Shown: piece after piece, positions 1 to 10,385 of the stretch | Numbering within the stretch: the first letter of the stretch is position 1 | Layout: the number at the start of each line of letters is the position of its first letter | DNA from: Crocinitomicaceae bacterium | Lineage (GTDB): Bacteria > Bacteroidota > Bacteroidia > Flavobacteriales_D > Crocinitomicaceae | Direction of reading: 5' to 3' | NCBI GenBank assembly: GCA_018402525.1 | Contig: JAGYIR010000019.1 | Location: 1-64,000 of the forward strand | Length of the DNA stretch: 64,000 nucleotides | Translations under genes and position numbers: made by a program | The notes under the pieces: generated by a model | Database searches by the model: none | Told to the model about the DNA's origin: nothing | Seen by the model: only the letters and a program-made list of their open reading frames with translations

Positions 1-339
1 TTTTTGGTGTTTCCTGTTGCTTGCCTTAAACAACAACCAACTTATTGGAGAAAGAAACACCATCTCTAAATTCAATTCACCACATTTCATTTTATAATCA
101 TTCAATCATTTTTCATTGCATTATGCTCTGAATGTAAACAAAATGCATAGCATAAGGAATAGAACGTCCATTTTCTTCCAAATTTCTGATACATAATAAG
201 TAATAACTATGAGGTTTTAGAGGTGTACTTTCATTAATTTCTAAATGATCATTAAAACATTTTCTGCTTAAAGGAAGGTATAATGCCAAAATCACATTGA
301 ACTTCAATTATCATTGTGTAAAAAATGTAGGTTGTGCTG
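1..339. other. Left edge of island, no recognised gene
   Basis: AT-rich sequence left of the last recognisable methyltransferase fragment. An open frame of 64 codons on the minus strand (113 to 307) gives a peptide I do not recognise. Recognisable similarity of the neighbouring HsdM fragment stops near position 340, before its NPPF/Y motif, so the gene is either truncated here or too disrupted to follow. The island probably continues beyond the window start. Confidence 0.4.
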
Positions 340-1085
340 TGTGTCTATATACTATAAGTAAAACTCTCAATACTTACATAAAACATGTTCATATGTGCAA
401 TGGCAGTTATAGAGGCATTTCTTCTAATTGTATAATTTGAGTGTGTGGCCTTTCCTTCTCTTTAGATGTAGGGCACAATTCAAAGAAAACCACCTGGAAC
501 CACAGGTTGGGTCGTACACACTTTCACCAGGTTGTGGATCCATGATCATGGTCATGAGTTTTAAGCAACGGTTCGGTTGGTGTAGAATTCAGCTGCGGTA
601 TGTCCGCTGTCGTCTGCAAATTCTTTAATGAGGTATTCGTATGATTTCCGGAGTTTATCATCCGAAATGTTACTCAACGTGAGTTTGTGTTCAGAGTAAT
701 GTTCAATAAGATTGGTGAGTGTTTCACTCAAACGGTTTTTATTGGTCCAGGATGCATCACCAAAAATTCCATACAAGGTGTCTGGGTTTGCTTTTTCATT
801 AGCGCGCATAGCATCTGGGTGAAGCACACCCATTCACTGTTGTTTCGCGCGGGGTTGATTAACTCCAATGAGCTCCTTTGGGTACAATAAAATGGTGGTG
901 TTCCGCAAATGCAGTATATTCCATATCTCCGTCGCTTTCAGTGCTTTTCAAACTCTTCATCGTACACATCACAAATGCGTTTAAAGAACAAGAGCGGGAA
1001 GATGTACTGTTTGTAATCTCCTGCGTCAATACTCCAATGCAATTGGGTAGCTGTTCCCTCAGAGGACAAGTTGTTTTTGGGTCAT
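340..1085 (-). pseudogene. HsdM-like type I DNA methyltransferase, second copy, N-terminal part, frame-broken
   Basis: Joined across frames on the minus strand this reads as the N-terminal half of a type I restriction-modification methyltransferase subunit (N6-adenine, SAM-dependent). The start ATG at 1085 lies just after the stop of the DUF262 gene. Recognisable in order are the N-terminal segment with SIDAGDYK and FPLLFFKRICDVYDEEF, then KLTLSNISDDKLRKSYEYLI, then DDSGHTAAEFYTNR (one open frame over 561 to 833), and the SAM-binding motif I as DPTCGS with GG displaced by an extra base near 490. Nothing after motif I is recognisable. It is homologous to the copy at 2917-4379 but is a separate gene. 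Frame breaks are frequent; whether they are real or consensus errors is discussed in the findings. Confidence 0.72.
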
Positions 1086-1086
1086 G

Positions 1087-2917
1087 TCAGTCCGCATCAA
1101 TACTAATTACTCCTACTTTGACATTCAAAATTTGCATCAACTTTCCTTTAAGCGTTAAACGTCTCGCTTCGTAAAACTCTATGAAATCATTAAATTCCAG
1201 TGATGCCTGTGTGTTTATACAGATTTTGAACCAAGAAAGATTCCCGATTTGCCTGAATTTCAAATTCTTCATTAATCCAAACTTTTAAAGTGTTTGTCTT
1301 TCTTTCAATGTTAACAGTAGTCTGTAGCAATTGAAGATTGGCCAAGCGATTAAAACTGATTAATATATATTCTTACTTACATTATCATCTTCAATACCTA
1401 AAGTGCACCTAATTTACGTTTATTAAAAAATGATTTTGGGATGAATATGATCTTGGTGGTATTTAAACGAGAAAGTTAACTCCGAATATAGCAACGTTAA
1501 TGACTATATGTTCTTTTAGAGCCATATTGCATATCCAAAATGCTATTTATATCCTCAGAAAATGATATAGTTTTCCGCTTACCCTATAATGTTCAATTAT
1601 TTCATGAAGTGGGAAACGACCAGTATTTGATTTATTAAATTTTCTATTACAGGATATATTCCATCTGGGTGTACTCCGTGCAATTCTCCAGTAACACCCT
1701 AGCAAGCCATTCCATCATTGATTTCCTGTCATTATCAGCAGAAGATGAGTGTGTAAATTTTATCATCTAAGCCACTTTTTGTAAATGTAGTAGGTAAGGT
1801 GTATAACTGCGTTGGTAGCAATCAGACTGTATCGATTATAGTCCATACTTTGCCAATAACTCAACTGAGATCTGTATTGCTTGAAGCTATGTCTTCCCAG
1901 TTCTTTCAATAGTACTATGTTTTCCTGGGTGAAGTTATCAGACCTTTAAATTTACTATCACTAAAGTTCTAGCCAATACTTTAAAACATGATTTCCTCTC
2001 AAAACAAACTCTTGTTAAAAATCAAACCTAGCCACTTCAATTTTTATTATGATTTCATCAAACACAACCTCATGTATAACTCCTCTCTTGCATCCTTTTT
2101 CCTTCCATTCTGCAGTTGTGATAGAAAGTAACAAATCGTGATTAACCCTAGCTTCTGTTCCAGCCATCACTATTGGGTTCTGATAAATATTTGAAGTACT
2201 TTGTCTAATTCTTTCACTTTCCTCAAGAAAGAAGCTGATAGGTTTTCTTCTTGATGTATTACATTGAAAGTGCCTGATCAATTCGGGGTCCACGTAAACT
2301 CTGATTGTCCTTAGTGGCAGCATCCTTCTGAAGCATCCATCTAGCTCGTTTAGCCATCAGGTGTCCCATCACCTTTGGTGCCACATCTCTCCAGCAATCT
2401 GGCACTTTCGCCAGCACTCAAACCAAAATCTGTTTCTTGTATTTATAGCCTCCTCTTGATCAAAAATCTGAAATCAAACTCGAGTTCAAATATCATCCGC
2501 TTTCTCAAAATAAATAAAAGTTTCTTCTTAGGAAAGCATGAGGACTCGACCAAGAATAATAAGGTATTTTTTTATAAAGTGTTCCGGTTAATGCTATATA
2601 CAATGATGTCATTCTTTTGTTGTCCATCTAAAATGGCTATAACATCCTCTTCTGACTTAAACTATTTTTGAATTAAGTGTTTAGCGTTTTTTCATGGTAA
2701 TGCTTCAAGAATTCATAAAATTGAAAATCTTTAATCTGATTTCATCTACTTTCCAAAATAAGAATGTACTTATTGATAATCCCTCAACAAGGAGTCAAAA
2801 GCCTCTCGATTTGATTTGGATCCTGCATAAATTCTCTTTGAATTGAAGGCAAGACATATGCTTCTTTCTGATATTATCTATCGCCTTCTTGATTGTAATA
2901 GGTGCTTCATATGCCAT
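1087..2917 (-). pseudogene. DUF262/DUF1524 GmrSD-like nuclease, frame-broken
   Basis: The minus strand, read across frame breaks, gives a protein of about 600 residues typical of DUF262-DUF1524 proteins. It starts MAYEAPITIKKAIDNI at 2917. The NTP-binding DUF262 motif DGQQ followed by a shifted R-M-T-S-L-Y lies near 2,630. A long helical middle part follows, with a DLLLSI-TAEWKEK segment in the 2015-2323 frame. A DUF1524-type HNH motif reading YHQDHIHPK lies near 1,430, and the C-terminal FYEARR-type tail is at 1087-1272. Known relatives (GmrSD, BrxU) are NTP-dependent nucleases often directed against modified phage DNA. The start overlaps the stop of the upstream HsdM as TAATG, and the stop is followed at once by the second HsdM. 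Target and activity are inference. Confidence 0.75.
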
Positions 2918-4379
2918 TATATAAACTCTTTAGTATTGTTTTAAACTTCTCCTCCGCTTTCAAACTTTCCTTCCACGTATTTTCAAATCAGCTAATGCTT
3001 CTTCACTGAAGAAATTGTCTTCAATAATTTTTCCACATAAAGCGGAATATTCAAGTTGTAATCGTTTTCTTTCAAATCTTTTGAGAAGCTACTTACATAA
3101 TTCTCTACATCCCCATATACACACGCCTTAAACCAATCAAGTATTTGATTCACATGTTCAGGTTCTAATAAGTTTTGTGCCTTCCCACGCGCAATTTGGT
3201 CCGATGCATCGATAAATAGCACTTTATTCTTTTCTTATTGGCTTCTTTTTCTTTTAAAACCATTACACAAGCGGCTAATTGTGTTCCGTAGAAAATATTT
3301 GGACCGAGACCTATAAACCGCTCGAGCATGTCTGCCTTCAATAACGCTTCAATGAATTCTTCCTTCAGCTCCTTTCTGAATAAAGCACCATGGGGTAAAC
3401 TCATACGGGCCCGAGGCATTCATAGATTTAATCATGTGTTGCACCCATGCCATGTCACCATTTCCTTGCTGGTGGAACTCCTGCAATATTTCTTCCGTAC
3501 GGATCATTCGCCCAATTTTCGGCTCCCATTCTTTTAATGAAATGGAGGGTTTAGCAATTACACAATCGAATGTTTTTAGACCATCCGCTTCAAAAAATGC
3601 TGGATTTCGAAGTGTATCGCCACGCACAATTGAAAAATCTTCAATTCCATGCAAAAACATGTTCATTCGTGCGATTGAGCTGGAAGTCAAGTTTTTCCTG
3701 CCCAAAGAGCTTCAGAGTGCGGTAATCTTCTCTTGTTATGTTTCAAGTGATCAACACACTCAAGAAGCATTCCTCCAGTTCCACATGCAGGATCGTAGAT
3801 TGTTTCTCCTTCATGGGGATCAAGAATTAATCCTGGGGTAAATGAACAACAGAGCGAGGAGTATAAAATTCACCTGCTTTATTATTAATCAGTGAAGTGT
3901 TTGATAAGGTATTCATAAGTGACTCTAATAAATCTGACCGACATTGTTATTAGGACAAATCATATTGTGAGAAATGTTCTACAAGATCAATGAGCAACGG
4001 GATCTGAAAGTTTGTTTTTATTACTCCATTGTGCGTCACCAAATATTCCGTACAAAACTCTTGATTGGCTTGTTCTATCTCCAGAAGGGTTTTTCAATCG
4101 TTAATCCCACATTTGATGTGGTTTCACGAACATCTTCCAATGGCAATCTTTGGAATAACAAAACGGTGGAATTCAGGAAGCATCTGCATAATCTTCATCA
4201 CCTTCAGATTCTTCTAAAGCAATTCTAAATTCTTCATCATACACGTCTGATATTCTTTAAAGAACAACAAAGGGAAGATATATACTTAAAATCTGAAGCA
4301 TCAACAGGTCCTTTAAAAATCCAAAGGGCTTTTGATAAGTATTGTTCTAATTGGGATAATGTTGCTTTGTCTTTTGCAT
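2917..4379 (-). pseudogene. HsdM-like type I DNA methyltransferase, first copy, frame-broken
   Basis: Full-length HsdM pattern (about 490 residues) on the minus strand, spread over several frames. It shows the N-terminal LSQLEQYLSKALWIFKGPVD segment, SAM motif I as DPACGTGGML near 3,800, an ARMNMFLHGIEDFSIVRGDT segment, and the catalytic motif IV region near 3,540. As written motif IV reads KPSI, but shortening an A run by one and lengthening a T run by one restores NPPF followed by SLKEW. Downstream are LPHGALFRKE and the C-terminal helices. The start ATG at 4379 overlaps the end of the XRE gene, and the stop overlaps the DUF262 start. No HsdS or HsdR is visible in the window. Confidence 0.78.
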
Positions 4380-4563
4380 TCTCTTTGTTCGATATAATAA
4401 GTGTTTTAATGTCGATTAACATTTCGGCTATTGTATAAAGGTTCTAGTGACGGCTGCCTTCTGTTTTGGACATAACTATTCACCATATTATAACTCTTAC
4501 CCAACCTCTGCCAACCACACTTGTTTTATCCTTTCGTTTAGTACTTCTTTAATTCCTATTCAT
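4380..4563 (-). pseudogene. XRE-family helix-turn-helix regulator, frame-broken
   Basis: Minus-strand reading from ATG at 4563 gives a small protein of about 62 residues resembling an XRE/HTH_3 regulator. After removing one extra A near 4,551 it begins MNRIKEVLNER; further on it shows KSYNMVNSYVQNRRQPSLE, the recognition-helix signature of this family, then LYNIAEML and IKTLIISNKE. It lies directly upstream of hsdM, as controller genes of restriction-modification loci often do, and its end overlaps the hsdM start. A role in controlling the downstream hsdM-DUF262-hsdM genes is inferred from position only. Confidence 0.68.
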
Positions 4564-4815
4564 TTTCAGAAATAATTGTGGCTGAAATTAATAAACCAAT
4601 TAGTATATCTCACGAAATGTGATGTTTTTTCTCTAATTCAATGGGCCTCATATTGGTTTTTTCAACAAATAATGATTGTTAGATGAACAATTAAAATTGC
4701 CATTTCAAAACAAATTAATATAGATCAAAACAAATACAAATTAAACCGTAACACATTGATTTACTTGGTTTTGAAATTGGCCATACTCAATCTGCATTTG
4801 ATATAAATTAAATAT
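4564..4815. other. Divergent intergenic region between XRE operon and plus-strand cargo
   Basis: No coding potential recognised on either strand. It is very AT-rich and lies between the minus-strand XRE-hsdM block and the plus-strand block starting at 4816, so it should hold both promoters and any operator of the XRE protein. I found no convincing operator palindrome by eye. Confidence 0.35.
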
Positions 4816-5170
4816 ATGAAAAACAGATTGACCCATATTCAGGTGAAACTTTTTATCCAAAAGAAGTAATCAAAGGTTTGCCACAAGGAATAATCAAATT
4901 GCGTATAACAATGCAATGGCAAGAAAGAATAGAGAAAAGTCAAAAAAAATTGACGGCCAAATAAGGAAAAATTGCATTCTCAATGAGGTACTGCACAACA
5001 AATCCACCGTTACGAAAACCAAAGACTATTTACTTGGGTCAAGGTTACGACTTTCGCTTCTTCAATAACAGCAGAGTGGCCAATGGAAATTCCACAGGTA
5101 TGATGACACGGGAATTAGACTTATTAGTAACGGTTTATACGAAATAATAAAATTTAAAGACAATGAATAA
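4816..5170 (+). pseudogene. Small DPYSGE-motif protein of Bacteroidetes mobile elements, frame-broken
   Basis: Plus-strand frames joined give about 118 residues. It begins KQIDPYSGETFYP, changes frame within a run of A, continues KRSNQRFATRNNQIAYNNAM with KNREK, then a lysine-rich stretch, TVTKTKDYLLGQGYDFRFFN, and ends ISNGLYEIIKFKDNE. I recognise the DPY-GE-F, NQ-FA and LLG-GY pattern from small hypothetical proteins of Bacteroidetes mobile elements, but I know of no assigned function. The start of the next gene (ATG at 5163) overlaps its stop, suggesting translational coupling with the two genes downstream. Confidence 0.5.
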
Positions 5171-5439
5171 TTTTTAGAAATAGAGAGATACTGGAGGTGG
5201 TGCCGGAATCCAGTAAAAATCGTTAATCTGATTACCAAGTCAGTTCAAGCAGTTGCAAAAGCAGTGTCTGATCGCGGTACCCAATTCCTACTGCCATCCC
5301 CACGAAAGTATCTGGAAAACAAATGGTATGATTATTGGGGTCAGTGATTATATTAGGTGCAGGATTTATTATATACAAAAGTAAAAAAGATGAAAGTATT
5401 AATACTGCAACTGACCATAAACTCTGGCCGTTCAAATGA
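5163..5439 (+). pseudogene. Small membrane protein upstream of ATP-grasp gene, frame-broken
   Basis: Joined frames give about 91 residues. The N-terminal part is rich in Trp and Arg (ERYWRW), followed by VKIVNLITKSVQAVAKAVSD, the segment PSPRKYLENKWYDYWG, and one predicted membrane helix near SVIILGAGFIIYKSKK. Two frame breaks each sit in a homopolymer run (T near 5,172 and G near 5,338) and vanish if the run is one base longer. The stop TGA overlaps the next start as ATGA at 5436. Family unknown. Tight coupling to the ATP-grasp gene makes it a candidate partner or substrate of that enzyme, which is inference. Confidence 0.45.
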
Positions 5440-6262
5440 TGGCTAAGACCCTAGTCCGAGAATCAATAGATTTTGACATATTGAACCCTACACAATTATT
5501 TCTTTTGATTTCAAACCATGAAAATGGAAGAAATCACCATTTGATGATTACTCTGGTAGAACGATACGAAAAGTAGACTTAAAAATTACAATGTAGTGAT
5601 CCCAAGATTCGGTAAAGAAGTTGATTTCTTGCGAAGTTCTCAATATTTGGAGCGTGTTTTTAAAATGAAGACCATTCAATCATCAGAAGCGGAATTTCCA
5701 ATGCATACAGCAAGATTCGCACGGCCATATTGCTTCGTGCAAATGGAATTCGGACACCAAAGACAATGTATATCATAGTGCTTCTGAAATGTCGATTTGG
5801 TATTAAATAAACTTCTAAAGAAGAAAAGTATGTAATCAAATTAGACAAAGGAAGTAAGTGGAAGGCAAGTCTCAATCGTTTCAGGTATTGCAGAAATGGA
5901 AAAACTGTATTGGATACTATCGGCTCCATGAGTCAACAATTAATAATTCAAGAGTTTATAGAATCCAAAGGCACAGATAGTTAGGGGCAATTGTAGTTGG
6001 AGGAGAAGTTATTGCAGCTCATCAACGTAAATCTGGAGCAAATGAACTTAGAACAAATATTTCTACTGGAGGCGAAGGTGTAAAATCAAACTCGGAAGAG
6101 GAAATCGATTTTTGCGTGCGTTGCGCTGAAGCCATTGAACTAGATGTTGCCGGCGTTGATATTATGAAAACAGACAACGGTAATTATTACTGCATCGAGG
6201 TAAATCATTGTCCGGGCATGAATGTTCAAAAATTCACCTCAGTGAACATCAATCAAAAATAA
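5436..6262 (+). pseudogene. RimK-like ATP-grasp ligase, frame-broken
   Basis: About 275 residues when frames are joined. It begins with an N-terminal segment containing RESIDFDILNPTQL, then NVVIPRFGKEVDF, a SKIRTAILLRANGIRTPKTM segment typical of the ATP-grasp central region, and KYVIKLDKGSK (phosphate-binding lysine region). A clean open C-terminal stretch (5992 to 6262) contains VVGGEVIAAHQRK, ANELRTNISTGG, AGVDIM and the metal-binding CIEVNHCPGM. This matches the RimK/LysX class, which joins an amino group to a carboxylate using ATP, for example adding glutamate to ribosomal protein S6 or to peptides. Start choice: ATG at 5436 overlaps the previous stop as ATGA. The substrate cannot be read from sequence. 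Confidence 0.72.
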
Positions 6263-6268
6263 TTCATT

Positions 6269-6499
6269 TTGCTTGGAAAAAGCCAAAAACCTGCAGTTGA
6301 CAATTATTCTAGCGATGAAATAAAGAACTGTAAAGTGTTTAATCACACCTTCAACGATGATGCCTTTAATAAATTATACGAAACGCTTAAGGGAAAGGTT
6401 GTTGAGACTAAACTATCTGGGACTCAAACTATGATTTTAACGAAGTCAGATCTTCAACGGTTGCCAGTTGCCCAGCTGGTTATAACTAATTTAAATTAA
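6269..6499 (+). CDS. Small hypothetical protein after ATP-grasp gene
   Basis: An open frame of 76 codons, starting with TTG and lying 6 bases after the ATP-grasp stop. It has no signal peptide or membrane segment and contains FNDDAFNKLYETLKGKV and ILTKSDLQRLPVAQLVITN. I do not recognise the family. As one of the few unbroken frames in the island with sensible amino acid composition, and in line with the plus-strand cargo genes, it may be real, but chance is possible. Confidence 0.35.
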   Translation: MLGKSQKPAVDNYSSDEIKNCKVFNHTFNDDAFNKLYETLKGKVVETKLSGTQTMILTKSDLQRLPVAQLVITNLN

Positions 6500-6559
6500 T
6501 CTAGATATATTCGAATTCATGTGGAACCTTAACACCACAAGGACCAGTTGATCCGTTAT

Positions 6560-7463
6560 TTACTCTTCACTGCTTGTTGTTGAGCCTCCAGCATTGTCTT
6601 GAGCATGATTGAATAAATCAGCAATATCACTAACTTTACGATCCATCGCTATCGTCTGATTCATTACATAGCTGGAAATTAGAAGTGCAAGTGTGTTTAG
6701 CTGTTTTTCCAACTTTGTATTTTTAACCGTCCAGTCTTCATATGCATCGTTATCTGGGAATACAATGACGTTCCTTCCTCTTAAAGAACGAACCATTTTA
6801 AGCAAATTGCTGCTGGTTATTCGTTGCTAACCATAAGAATTCTTGGTGTAATACAAGCGCCCACTATGGCTGTTTTTCTGCTTCGACAATAAGACAAACA
6901 ATTTTATCCGGATACTTAAGCAATAAATGTTCCCCGAAAAAGAACTTGTTGTAGGTTGAATTTTTAGTACATTATGAACCCACTTTATTTTCAAACCTTG
7001 ATTCTAGGTCTTTTTACCATTTGTGGAATTAATTAGTTGAATTTTCCCTGTTCTTATTGCCCCCATGTAAAATCAACTTGCCAAAACACAGAAGACCCTC
7101 CCCATTCATTCGAGGTGCCCACATAGTACTTCTGAAAGTCTCCTCAAGAAACTTGGCATCGTTAAACTTGCTTAAATACTTGAAATAACTGTTCTTGTTG
7201 TAGCCTTTAAGCGACTCCTTCATTATCTTCTTATCAATGAATGATATCGGAAGTACGGGAGGGGAAATTACCTCCTTCCTATGCAGGCCCACCTTTTTGA
7301 GGGGCGATTCGTGACCACAGGAATTAAGACGGTCACACTACCAAATATGGGCTCTAATAAATTTCCTTCGTGGTCGATAAAACGTGCAAAACGTCTTTTT
7401 GCTCCGGCATATAGGGCACTTTATTTTGAATTTACCAGGAGCAAATTTATACCATGAGTTCAT
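6560..7463 (-). pseudogene. DUF6371-type primase-like protein of mobile elements, frame-broken
   Basis: About 300 residues on the minus strand when frames are joined. The N-terminus (ATG at 7463) holds a CHC-like zinc-binding pattern, with CPIC near 7,415 and CGHE near 7,312. Further on come PPVLPISFIDKKIMKESLKG, a YFKYLSKF segment, LFGEHLLLKYPDKIVCLIVEAEK-type Toprim-like sequence, a shifted LWLATNN segment and finally GRNVIVFPDNDAYEDWTVK in the 6560-6805 frame. I recognise this order from DUF6371 proteins in Bacteroidetes integrative elements. The C-terminal core resembles a Toprim fold, which suggests DNA primase or replication work. It follows the helicase gene on the same strand. Confidence 0.62.
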
Positions 7464-7522
7464 ACGTTTCGAATTAATAATTAAGGGAAACACCCAAATG
7501 GGTACCCCCAATTGTATGTACC

Positions 7523-8950
7523 TTAATTGCTAACTTTAAAAACTTTTTTACTCCCCTTGAGTAGTTGACGAAAACGAGATCGTTTTGGCTCCTTTGGAGA
7601 GTGACGTATTTTCTCAATTTATTGCTGGAAATAATGTTAGTGTGAACCTCTCATTGTCCGTTTCATAAAGGCTTTGAAACTTCTCAACAGTCCTGGTGTT
7701 GTAATCTGTGTCATCTTTGAGCCCTGTAAGTATAATCACAAAGGTCTTCCCTATTATTTGTCTTTGTCTATTTTCAATTACGTTTATGGATCGGGACTGG
7801 TACTAGTCCTTTGTCAAGGTATAATTGTACGCAGTCTATCATAAACAATAAAAACCTGTTCCATTCTTCCGCTGCCCATTCATCTGTAAAGAACCTACAA
7901 CTGTAAAATAAAACGATTATTCTTCAATTCCAGAACCACTTTTGAGGAATAATAGTCTGACAGTTCAATAATAAACACAGCCTCTTTCTGTAGTACCCTG
8001 TACAGTCAAGTATTGAGATAGGGAGAAGAAATCAATATTTTATGTGAATCTTGAGCTGGAACATTGAATCCTTGAATTTTCTCAACATTAAATCCATCTG
8101 TAGAAATAGAGTTGAATCTGATCAATTTCCATATTTTTACCTAACGTCATCAAGCCAAAGAATTCTTGTGGCCACTGTTATATCCTGAAAATCACCAAAA
8201 CCGTTATCACTGAATTTCCTTGCCGTCCATTTTGACCGTGCATCGTGAAGTGCTAACGCGTTAGCGATAAGTCCTTTCTCCTGTCCCACCTTTTGTGGGA
8301 TTATCCAAATCTGAAACATTCATCATGGTAAGCGCGAATCATTTGCCCTCCAGATTTGCGATGAAAAGAGTGTAATAGGTAACCAAGCGCCGTTCGTAGA
8401 GCAAGTATTCGTTTTTCATCATTTCTACAAACGTTATTAACGAACGTTGAAAATTACACCGTAATCCTTTCACCTATTTCAAAGTTTATAACATTCCTTC
8501 CAAACCAACCCCTTCAAAATGAGTGTGAAAGTCACTTTGATTACTTCCTTTGAGTCGACTTCTGATAATCTGTTGTCGAAGAACAAAAGCCTTTCTTGCT
8601 TGTAATCTTAATATCGGTAAGTCATCCTGGAACTAAAAACTCCAAAAATTATCGTTTGGTACGATGTTCGTTTGACGATAAAACAATTCAATTTGGGCTT
8701 CCAAAATATCTCTATGGCCTCGTCTATTTGAACACGAAGTTCAGGTAATTGATGCAAATACGCGTTAATGAGGTCTTTTATTTCCTTGAGGGAAATTTCA
8801 GTAATAATGTTATATTCTTTCCTTATAAGGATGGAAGATTCATATTCTTTATAAACAAATTCCCATGTGCTCCAATGGTTTAACAATGTATTTGTATTAA
8901 TCCTGTTAAATGAATGTATTCAAACCCCCTTGTTCGTTTTCTACCGTAAC
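7523..8950 (-). pseudogene. DUF5906-type helicase (D5/primase-associated), frame-broken
   Basis: Minus-strand frames joined give roughly 450 residues resembling DUF5906 helicases. In order: EISLKEIKDLINAYLHQLP (8608-8886 frame), a RILALRTALGYLLHSF segment near 8,370, a Walker A region that reads GGTGKGLIANALA once one extra base is removed, an ITVATRILWLDDVR segment with a Walker B-like acidic end, FFTDEWAAEEWNRF with LFMIDCVQLYLDKGLVPVP, and the C-terminal NDLVFVNYSRGVKK. This class supplies SF3-like ATPase activity for replication of plasmids, phages and satellites. The upstream limit is uncertain by about 100 bases. It pairs with the DUF6371 protein and integrase as a replication and integration module. 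Confidence 0.66.
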
Positions 8951-10385
8951 AAAGAAAATATCAATCCCATATTTTTTATTTCCAAGATCATGAATTTCAA
9001 CTAAAATGCCCAGATATTTTTCTCTTTTTTTTGAACGCGCGCAAGATTTCAGAAACGAGTGCATTTTTCTTTTTCATTTCTTTTCTTTGCTCGTCAATAA
9101 ATAAATTCGCTATCATTTCAGATGTTGTGGGTCTCCAGCCTTCATCCACCTGTCAGTTCTTCTCTTGAAAATGTCAATGTCATTCCTGCTGAAATTACGG
9201 GGTTAGCTTCCTCTCTCTCTGGTAGTAAACTCTCTTTCTTTTGAAGTAAATCGTGCTCCCTTTATAGCTGAAAGTTAGAGCGTTGCCTCATCCATAAAAA
9301 GATGATTATCTGCTGTTCTACTTCCAATGGTTTCTGGAGTTTGTAGTGACATAGCTGGCTGATCCACGGAGACTGCCTTGTTTACTCCTTTGGAATTCTT
9401 CCACTGTGGCAGGAAAGTGGTCTTTCTTTTGTCTCCTTGGTATAATGACTAGTTTGTTTTAATAGGAACAATTTGACATTATAAAATGATAAATGTGAAC
9501 CGGATTTCCAGCCACTTCGTTGGAAATCGGTTCATTTTTTTGATAAAATTTTCTTCTTTACGCGAGTTTGATATTTCCCCAAAAGAACCACCATTACATG
9601 AGCTCTGTGTCTATCAAACTCTTCCCTGGGAGATAACATTTCTCTCTATCCTAGGCAAACCAATCTCCATATGAGAGGAAATATTCCACAAAAAACTCAG
9701 ATTCCTTTTGATATCAGGGGCAGAGCCAAATAAAAATATGAGAAAACTCCCTCGCATTCTTCAAATTCTCCTAGATGTTTCCCTCCTTGTAGCAATCTTT
9801 GCAACGTCTATCTCCATTAGTTTTTCAACGAGGTCGATTATTTCACCTGCGGGTAACTCCCGCATCCATTTACCTTGAACATGTATCTCTTCACCATGAT
9901 ATAAATTGTCAAAATATTTATGTAGAATATTGCTCTCTTTATCTTTTCCATGTTGTACTGGGACAAAATAATCTATAATTGTGCATGAAACAGTCTCTTT
10001 GTTTCTGAGATGTTTGATGACGCAAACAGAAAAGATTTTCATCACAAAGAGCAGCCCCTTGACTTCTCTTAATCGAATTAATTCTTCCGTGATATTGTCT
10101 ATTATGTGGAACCATTTAGTTGATTACACTACCAAACTGTATTCGTTTAGCTTTTTGCACAAGTATTCATCATCCAGGAAACAACACTACTGATTGTATA
10201 ATTGAATAAATTGAGTAATATATTTTAATATTCTTTTCTATCTCATCTCCAATGTCCAAAAGTGGTTTAAACTTCCTATTTAATAATTCAAACCTTGCTT
10301 TCTTCGGCCTCATTTGTAAGTCTTTGATATTCTTTAACTACTCTTCATTATCCGCTTTAATAATCTGCTCGACAGTCTCCTCGTT
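8951..10385. other. Island interior, no recognised gene
   Basis: Between helicase and integrase. The longest unbroken stretch is 94 codons on the minus strand (9761 to 10045), with a segment reading HGEEIHVQGKWMRELPAGEI; I do not recognise it. A second minus-strand frame near 9,130 to 8,950 is lysine-rich (FIDEQRKEMKKKNALVSEIL). By position one or two accessory genes of the element probably lie here, but no function can be supported. Confidence 0.35.
9496..9540 (+). terminator. Hairpin followed by T run inside island
   Basis: The arm gaaccggatttcca (9496-9509 region) pairs with tggaaatcggttc (9521-9533) across a loop of about ten bases with one bulged base, and a run of seven T follows. This is the shape of a Rho-independent terminator read on the plus strand, although no plus-strand gene is recognised upstream. 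It could also be a protein-binding or element-specific inverted repeat. Confidence 0.45.

Noticed and set aside
5-62. Inverted repeat tggtgtttc ... gaaacacca near the window start, possible IS end
   Set aside because: Only 9 bases with 40 between, no transposase nearby and no flanking duplication visible.
113-307. Treating the 64-codon minus-strand frame as a real gene
   Set aside because: No homology recognised, no start context, and the surrounding region is full of frame breaks, so it is only described within the edge region.
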